In this document: piece by piece, positions 38,047 to 41,013 of the stretch | How positions within the stretch are numbered: position 1 is the stretch's first letter | Layout: each line of letters starts with the position of its first letter | Assembly (NCBI GenBank): GCA_017541825.1 | Contig: JAFXYJ010000105.1 | Span: 1 to 41,013, forward strand | DNA: 41,013 nt | DNA from: Oscillospiraceae bacterium | GTDB taxonomy: Bacteria; Bacillota; Clostridia; Oscillospirales; Oscillospiraceae | Direction: 5' to 3' | The notes under the pieces: generated by a model | Databases searched by the model: none | What the model was told of the DNA's origin: nothing | The model's input: the letters and a program-made list of their open reading frames with translations, nothing else | Made by a program: the position numbers and the translations under genes

Positions 38047-38493
38047 ATGCTTATTTTGAAGGAAACAGCCACCCATAGCGAAAACAGTCAGGACCAGGGG
38101 ATCAAGGCCTGGTGGAGAAAGAACTGGAAAAAGGTTGTTGCAGGCGTTGTAGTCGTTGGCGGAACCATTCTTGTCATCAAGAACTGGGATGAGATTGTGG
38201 CAGTTGCAGAAAAACTTGCGGCCACGCTGAAGCCGGAAGCGAAGGTACCGACCCCTGTGGCCGTTCCAAATGTGGTCGAGGAAATCGACATGACGCCGGT
38301 TGCTGAGCTGGCAAAGGAAGTAGTCCGGAAATCTCCGGAGGCTCCGTTCGATGTGATCGCCCACATTCGCACTCTGCCAGAAGGCTGGCATGCATCCCCG
38401 GAAAAGATCGCGGAGGCTGCAGAGCTCCAGATAGTGCTGCTGCCGAACCAGACCCTCGTTGATGCCTACACCAAAGGCATCAAAGTGGCGTGA
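38047..38493 (+). CDS. Single-pass membrane protein, unknown
   Basis: 148 residues from ATG 38047. However, AGGAG ends only one base before this ATG, whereas TTG 38056 stands 10 bases after it and would give a start at KETATHSENS; the TTG start is at least as likely. One membrane helix lies at about 30-48 (KKVVAGVVVVGGTILVIKNW), preceded by basic residues, followed by a soluble C-terminal domain (EEIDMTPVAELAKEVVRKSP, FDVIAHIRTLPEGWHASPEK). No known family. Second gene of the XRE-membrane operon. Confidence 0.78.
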   Translation: MLILKETATHSENSQDQGIKAWWRKNWKKVVAGVVVVGGTILVIKNWDEIVAVAEKLAATLKPEAKVPTPVAVPNVVEEIDMTPVAELAKEVVRKSPEAPFDVIAHIRTLPEGWHASPEKIAEAAELQIVLLPNQTLVDAYTKGIKVA

Positions 38494-38511
38494 GGAAGGA
38501 GGACAAAAGCT

Positions 38512-38790
38512 ATGGATGAGATGGTAAATGCAACCGGCATGAACTGGGCCGGGCTGTTTTCCGGAATGACAAGCGGCGACAAGACCTTCTTAGGATTTCT
38601 CGGAATTATGGGGTTAGCTTACCTTGGTAAGCTGTACTTCGACAGCGTTGATAAGGCCATGGAGCATGGTTATGATGCGACCATAACCTCGACCAAGAAC
38701 GGCAGCATCCGCTTCACGAAAGGGTATGCGGAAATAGAAGAACAGACTGAGGAAGAGGTGGAGGAGGCCGAGACCACCGAGAACCTCTGA
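38512..38790 (+). CDS. Small membrane protein with acidic tail, unknown
   Basis: 92 residues, ATG 38512 with GAAGGAGGACAAAAG upstream. A hydrophobic helix at about 25-43 (TFLGFLGIMGLAYLGKLYFD), a short beta-like segment (YDATITSTKNGSIRFTKGYA), and a very acidic C-terminal tail (EEQTEEEVEEAETTE). Third and last gene of the module, 18 bases after the previous stop. Two adjacent single-pass proteins plus an HTH regulator suggest a membrane-associated complex; function unknown. Confidence 0.8.
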   Translation: MDEMVNATGMNWAGLFSGMTSGDKTFLGFLGIMGLAYLGKLYFDSVDKAMEHGYDATITSTKNGSIRFTKGYAEIEEQTEEEVEEAETTENL

Positions 38791-38807
38791 TGATAACTAG
38801 TCAAAAC

Positions 38808-38844
38808 AGCGCCTCATCACTGGCGAATGTCAGGATGAGGCGCT
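38808..38844 (+). terminator. Terminator of the XRE-membrane module
   Basis: Eleven-bp stem AGCGCCTCATC/GATGAGGCGCT with an inner CTG/CAG. The tail AAATTGTTT is weakly T-rich. The following 150 bases to the abi stop contain no gene I can support. Confidence 0.72.
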
Positions 38845-38995
38845 AAATTGTTTCGAGATATAGATATGGGAATTTCTTCATAAATGCATGACCGGGAAAA
38901 AGGCGGAAAACAAAAAAACAAGGAACAGCCATATAGACCATTCCTTTCAAAAAAGCTGAAGCATTTTTTTACAGTAGAGTTAATATACTACGGAG

Positions 38996-40042
38996 TTACC
39001 CAGAAGTCAATAGTTTTTTTGTCAGTCCCAGCAAAAAGTTATAAGCGTTGCAGATGTAATCGTTCCCTGCATAATAATCTTTATGATCGGTAATAGTGTC
39101 AAGGTCATCGCAAAAGACCTGCAACACCTCTAGCTTCTTCTTTTCGGGAACGATCTTATCAATCCAGTAGAACAAATTGATCAGGCGGTTCAAGACAGGA
39201 ACTTTTTTCATATTTTTACTGAAATGAAAATCACCGTCTTTTTTCTTATCCAGCCATGCCTGAACGTCTTTTGTGAGAAAGAGAAAGTCTTTGCCAGACG
39301 TTTTCTCTGGGACAAGGCTAGCGATTATGCAATTGTTGTGAGCGCATGCATTTCTCAGTTCTCTTATTTTGTGTAGTTCTCCCACCTCATTCTTCCCCTT
39401 TGAGATGGGTTTTTCCATAGGTTCTTTTCTCCAATTCTCAGGATAAAAAATGAATTCATAGAAATCAATTAGTTTTCCAAAGTCAAGGAGTTCAGTGAAA
39501 ATCCAATACGGGCATGTTTGTAAAAACCATTCTGGATGATCAGGGTCAACAAGAACATCGTCTTTAACAATATTCTTTAAAAATGGAGTTTCGAGCTTTT
39601 TTATAAACCCATCAATCAGGGCAGTGTCACGGTGGCTATCACTAAGATCCGTTTGATGGCTAAGGAAACTGGATACTGCAGAATACCCATCGTCATTATC
39701 GTCGAGATACTGTTTGAGTTGCGTCTTGAACTCATGTTCAAAATTGATGCAGAGTTCAAGGATCATTTTTCGAAGTTTGGTGTCTACTTTGGATAAATCG
39801 TATAGGTATGCAAAATCCAGGTTCGCATATTTGCTAGGCGTATTGCCCTCCACGTAATTGCACTTATAAGAAGATAGCCGAAAATAATTATTCCTTTTGA
39901 GCCGACGAATTGCCTCTTGCTCGGGGCATATTTCAAACTTGATTCCATGCTCCTTCATCAACTCAATGATTTCTTCTAAGGAACGGCTCGGATTGCGCCG
40001 CCTATATTCTTCGGTGTTCATATTTTGAACAGCATCTGCCAT
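38996..40042 (-). CDS. Abi_2/AbiD-AbiF family abortive infection protein (HEPN RNase-like)
   Basis: 348 residues, ATG 40042 with an AGGGG site about a dozen bases upstream; ATG 40018 (MNTEEYRRRN) is an alternative. The N-terminal family signature is visible: SLEEIIELMKEHGIKFEICP, EQEAIRRLKRNNYFRLSSYK, and FAYLYDLSKVDTKLRKMILE with CINFEHEFKTQL. The HEPN catalytic motif R-x4-H is R230-N-A-C-A-H235 in IRELRNACAHNNCI. Abi_2 proteins confer phage resistance by abortive infection, probably by cleaving RNA when triggered. AT-rich relative to core genes. It lies convergent to the XRE-membrane operon and upstream of a tRNA cluster. Confidence 0.92.
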   Translation of the reverse strand: MADAVQNMNTEEYRRRNPSRSLEEIIELMKEHGIKFEICPEQEAIRRLKRNNYFRLSSYKCNYVEGNTPSKYANLDFAYLYDLSKVDTKLRKMILELCINFEHEFKTQLKQYLDDNDDGYSAVSSFLSHQTDLSDSHRDTALIDGFIKKLETPFLKNIVKDDVLVDPDHPEWFLQTCPYWIFTELLDFGKLIDFYEFIFYPENWRKEPMEKPISKGKNEVGELHKIRELRNACAHNNCIIASLVPEKTSGKDFLFLTKDVQAWLDKKKDGDFHFSKNMKKVPVLNRLINLFYWIDKIVPEKKKLEVLQVFCDDLDTITDHKDYYAGNDYICNAYNFLLGLTKKLLTSG

Positions 40043-40096
40043 ACTTTACAACCCCTGCCGTAGAGCAACTCATTGCCCTTGGTTTGATTACAGTAA

Positions 40097-40125
40097 ATTA
40101 TAGCATCATGCAAGGAAAATGTAAA
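40097..40125 (-). promoter_or_regulatory. Promoter of the abi gene
   Basis: Minus strand TTTACA (40125-40120), 17-bp spacer, TATAAT (40102-40097), 54 bases before the ATG. Confidence 0.82.
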
Positions 40126-40165
40126 TAAATAGAGCCTCGGCAGAGCCCTGAAACTCTGCCGAGGC
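40126..40165 (-). terminator. Terminator of the tRNA cluster
   Basis: Minus strand: 12-bp stem GCCTCGGCAGAG/CTCTGCCGAGGC (40165-40154 with 40145-40134), then TCTATTTATTT. It ends the leftward tRNA transcript just before the abi promoter. Confidence 0.88.
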
Positions 40166-40173
40166 ATAAGCTT

Positions 40174-40261
40174 TGGTGGGAGAAGTTGGATTTGAACCAA
40201 CGTAGGCCGAAGCCAACGGATTTACAGCCCGCCCCTTTTGACCAGACTCAGGCATTCTCCC
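40174..40261 (-). tRNA. tRNA-Tyr (GTA)
   Basis: Acceptor GGGAGAA/TTCTCCC, anticodon loop CTGTAAA (GTA), long variable arm (GTTGGCTTCGGCCTAC) typical of bacterial tRNA-Tyr, T-loop TTCAAAT, discriminator A and encoded CCA. Last gene of the cluster. Confidence 0.95.
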
Positions 40262-40264
40262 ATA

Positions 40265-40340
40265 TGGTGGGCTCTCCAGGAATCGGACCTGGGACGCGCA
40301 GATCTTCAGTCTGCCGCTCTACCAACTGAGCTAAGAACCC
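40265..40340 (-). tRNA. tRNA-Phe (GAA)
   Basis: Acceptor GGGTTCT/AGAGCCC, anticodon loop CTGAAGA (GAA), discriminator A and encoded CCA. The T-loop reads TCCGATT: position 55, normally the nearly universal pseudouridine site, is C. Confidence 0.92.
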
Positions 40341-40341
40341 A

Positions 40342-40419
40342 TGGGGTGCGTGGCCGGTCTCGAACCGGCGACCTCCAGGGCCACAACCTGGCGCTCTAAC
40401 CTTCTGAGCTACACGCAAC
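40342..40419 (-). tRNA. tRNA-His (GTG)
   Basis: Anticodon stem CCAGG/CCTGG with loop TTGTGGC (GTG), T-loop TTCGAGA, discriminator C and encoded CCA. The extra G-1 opposite C73, the histidine identity pair, is encoded at 40419. The first acceptor pair is T1-C72, a mismatch. Confidence 0.92.
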
Positions 40420-40424
40420 ATAAA

Positions 40425-40499
40425 TGGTTGCAGGGGCGGGAGTTGAACCCGCATTGGACAGCTTATGAAGCTGTTGCATTGCCGGTCTGCCACCCTGCA
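40425..40499 (-). tRNA. tRNA-Met (CAT)
   Basis: Acceptor TGCAGGG/CCCTGCA, anticodon stem ACAGC/GCTGT with loop TTCATAA (CAT), T-loop TTCAACT, discriminator A and encoded CCA. It lacks the initiator hallmarks (three G-C pairs in the anticodon stem, unpaired position 1), so it is an elongator Met or, less likely, a lysidine-type Ile tRNA. Confidence 0.88.
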
Positions 40500-40571
40500 T
40501 CGGTACGCCCCGCTGCGTTGCAAGCCGCCCTCCTTTTTGAGGAGACACAAAGAACCTTGTGATACGGGGCA

Positions 40572-40659
40572 TGGTGCACGAAGTGAGACTCGAACTCACA
40601 AGCCCATGACGGGCACCAGATCCTTAGTCTGGCGCGTATTCCAATTCCGCCATTCGTGC
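40572..40659 (-). tRNA. tRNA-Leu (TAA)
   Basis: Acceptor GCACGAA/TTCGTGC, anticodon loop in GACTAAGGATC (TAA), long variable arm, T-loop TTCGAGT, discriminator A and encoded CCA. The 72-base gap to tRNA-Met contains a hairpin (CTCCT/AGGAG) flanked by GCCCCG/CGGGGC, perhaps an internal processing signal. Confidence 0.94.
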
Positions 40660-40663
40660 ATAT

Positions 40664-40739
40664 TGGTGCGCCTTGAGGGGATCGAACCCACGACCTTCGG
40701 ATTAAGAGTCCGCTGCTCTACCAGCTGAGCTAAAAGCGC
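40664..40739 (-). tRNA. tRNA-Lys (CTT)
   Basis: Acceptor GCGCTTT/AAGGCGC, anticodon loop CTCTTAA (CTT), discriminator A and encoded CCA. The T-stem GTGGG/CCCTC has one T-T mismatch; the T-loop is TTCGATC. Confidence 0.93.
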
Positions 40740-40742
40740 ATA

Positions 40743-40818
40743 TGGCGCGTCCTGCAGGACTTGAACCTGCGGCATACGGATTAACAGTCCGTCGCTCTAC
40801 CGACTGAGCTAAGAACGC
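40743..40818 (-). tRNA. tRNA-Asn (GTT)
   Basis: Acceptor GCGTTCT/AGGACGC, anticodon loop CTGTTAA (GTT), T-loop TTCAAGT, discriminator G and encoded CCA. Confidence 0.95.
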
Positions 40819-40821
40819 ATA

Positions 40822-40897
40822 TGGTACGCCCTGCGGGGCTCGAACCCGCGACCTGCGGTTTAAAAGACCGCTGCTCTACCAACTGAGCTAAGAACGT
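40822..40897 (-). tRNA. tRNA-Lys (TTT)
   Basis: Acceptor ACGTTCT/AGGGCGT, anticodon stem GCGGT/ACCGC with loop CTTTTAA (TTT), T-loop TTCGAGC, discriminator A and encoded CCA. Confidence 0.95.
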
Positions 40898-40900
40898 ACA

Positions 40901-40986
40901 TGGTGCACAGAGCGGGAATCGACCCCGCAAGCCTTGTAGGCGCCGGCGTCTGAGACCGGCCTGTCTGCCAGTTCCAGCATCTGTGC
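40901..40986 (-). tRNA. tRNA-Leu (CAG)
   Basis: Acceptor GCACAGA/TCTGTGC, anticodon loop CTCAGAC (CAG), long variable arm GCGCCTACAAGGCTT, discriminator A and encoded CCA. The T-loop reads GTCGATT: position 54, normally T, is G. Confidence 0.92.
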
Positions 40987-40989
40987 ATA

Positions 40990-41013
40990 TGGCGGAGTGA
41001 GAGCGGCTCGAAC
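40990..41013 (-). tRNA. tRNA 3' end, cut by the window edge (possibly Ser)
   Basis: Only the T-loop (TTCGAGC), T-stem 3' strand CGCTC, acceptor 3' strand TCACTCC, discriminator G and encoded CCA are visible. A G discriminator and an acceptor expecting GGAGTGA would fit tRNA-Ser, but the anticodon is outside the window. Confidence 0.75.

Noticed and set aside
38884-39093. A 69-codon plus-strand frame after the XRE-membrane module
   Set aside because: No ribosome site, overlaps the 3' end of the abi gene, and has no recognisable features.

Overview
The window looks like chromosomal DNA of a GC-rich, endospore-forming Clostridia-type Firmicute, most likely a gut Oscillospiraceae or Christensenellales relative. 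The evidence is a complete spoIIE, strong AGGAGG-type ribosome binding sites, many TTGACA-17-TATAAT-type promoters, compact hairpin terminators, tRNA genes that encode their own CCA, and gene families typical of that group. This placement is an inference from gene content; there is no rRNA in the window.

Layout. (1) 1-4380 is the right end of an integrated element (prophage or ICE): a leftward operon of small phage-type genes and HTH proteins, a divergent control region with palindromic operators, then a rightward repressor, a membrane-anchored DnaQ-like exonuclease and a tyrosine integrase that abuts the 3' end of tRNA-Thr. (2) 4380-16780 is conserved core: tRNA-Asp/tRNA-Thr, a nitroreductase, a uvrA-recD2-comF-mreB gene run, spoIIE with a small tail-anchored protein gene, ahcY and tRNA-Arg(CCG). 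(3) 16780-24240 is mixed metabolism: two GNAT acetyltransferases, a YcaQ-type winged-helix glycosylase, PrxQ peroxidase, two alpha/beta hydrolases, a PlsY-like acyltransferase and small unknowns. (4) 24277-31949 holds the most interesting block: three transcription units preceded by near-identical 16-bp palindromes (GTTAA-N6-TTAAC type). The central one encodes a small glycine-zipper membrane protein plus a P1B-type ATPase with an SCA metal motif, resembling the ferrosome (Fez) iron-storage operon. The flanking ones encode a membrane protein/hydrolase/SRPBCC set and a methyltransferase with three different L-2-amino-thiazoline-4-carboxylate-hydrolase-family proteins. (5) 32155-34905 has a macro-domain/HTH protein, a von Willebrand A protein whose ribosome binding site is buried in a hairpin, and an XRE/zinc-ribbon regulator. 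(6) 35007-40165 is an AT-richer accessory segment: a lipase, two arrays of G-rich direct repeats (possible relic transposon ends), a hairpin-rich repeat whose ends mimic tRNA 3' ends, a small conserved protein, an XRE-membrane three-gene module with a double operator, and an Abi_2-family HEPN abortive-infection gene. (7) 40174-41013 is a leftward tRNA cluster (Leu, Lys, Asn, Lys, Leu, Met, His, Phe, Tyr and one cut by the window edge) with its terminator.

How the parts may work together: the left element uses repressor/Cro-like HTH proteins to decide between integration and excision. The 24-32 kb block may be a co-regulated metal-homeostasis (iron compartment) regulon. The 37-40 kb block looks like a defence or maintenance island parked beside a tRNA array. 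No CRISPR array or rRNA was seen.
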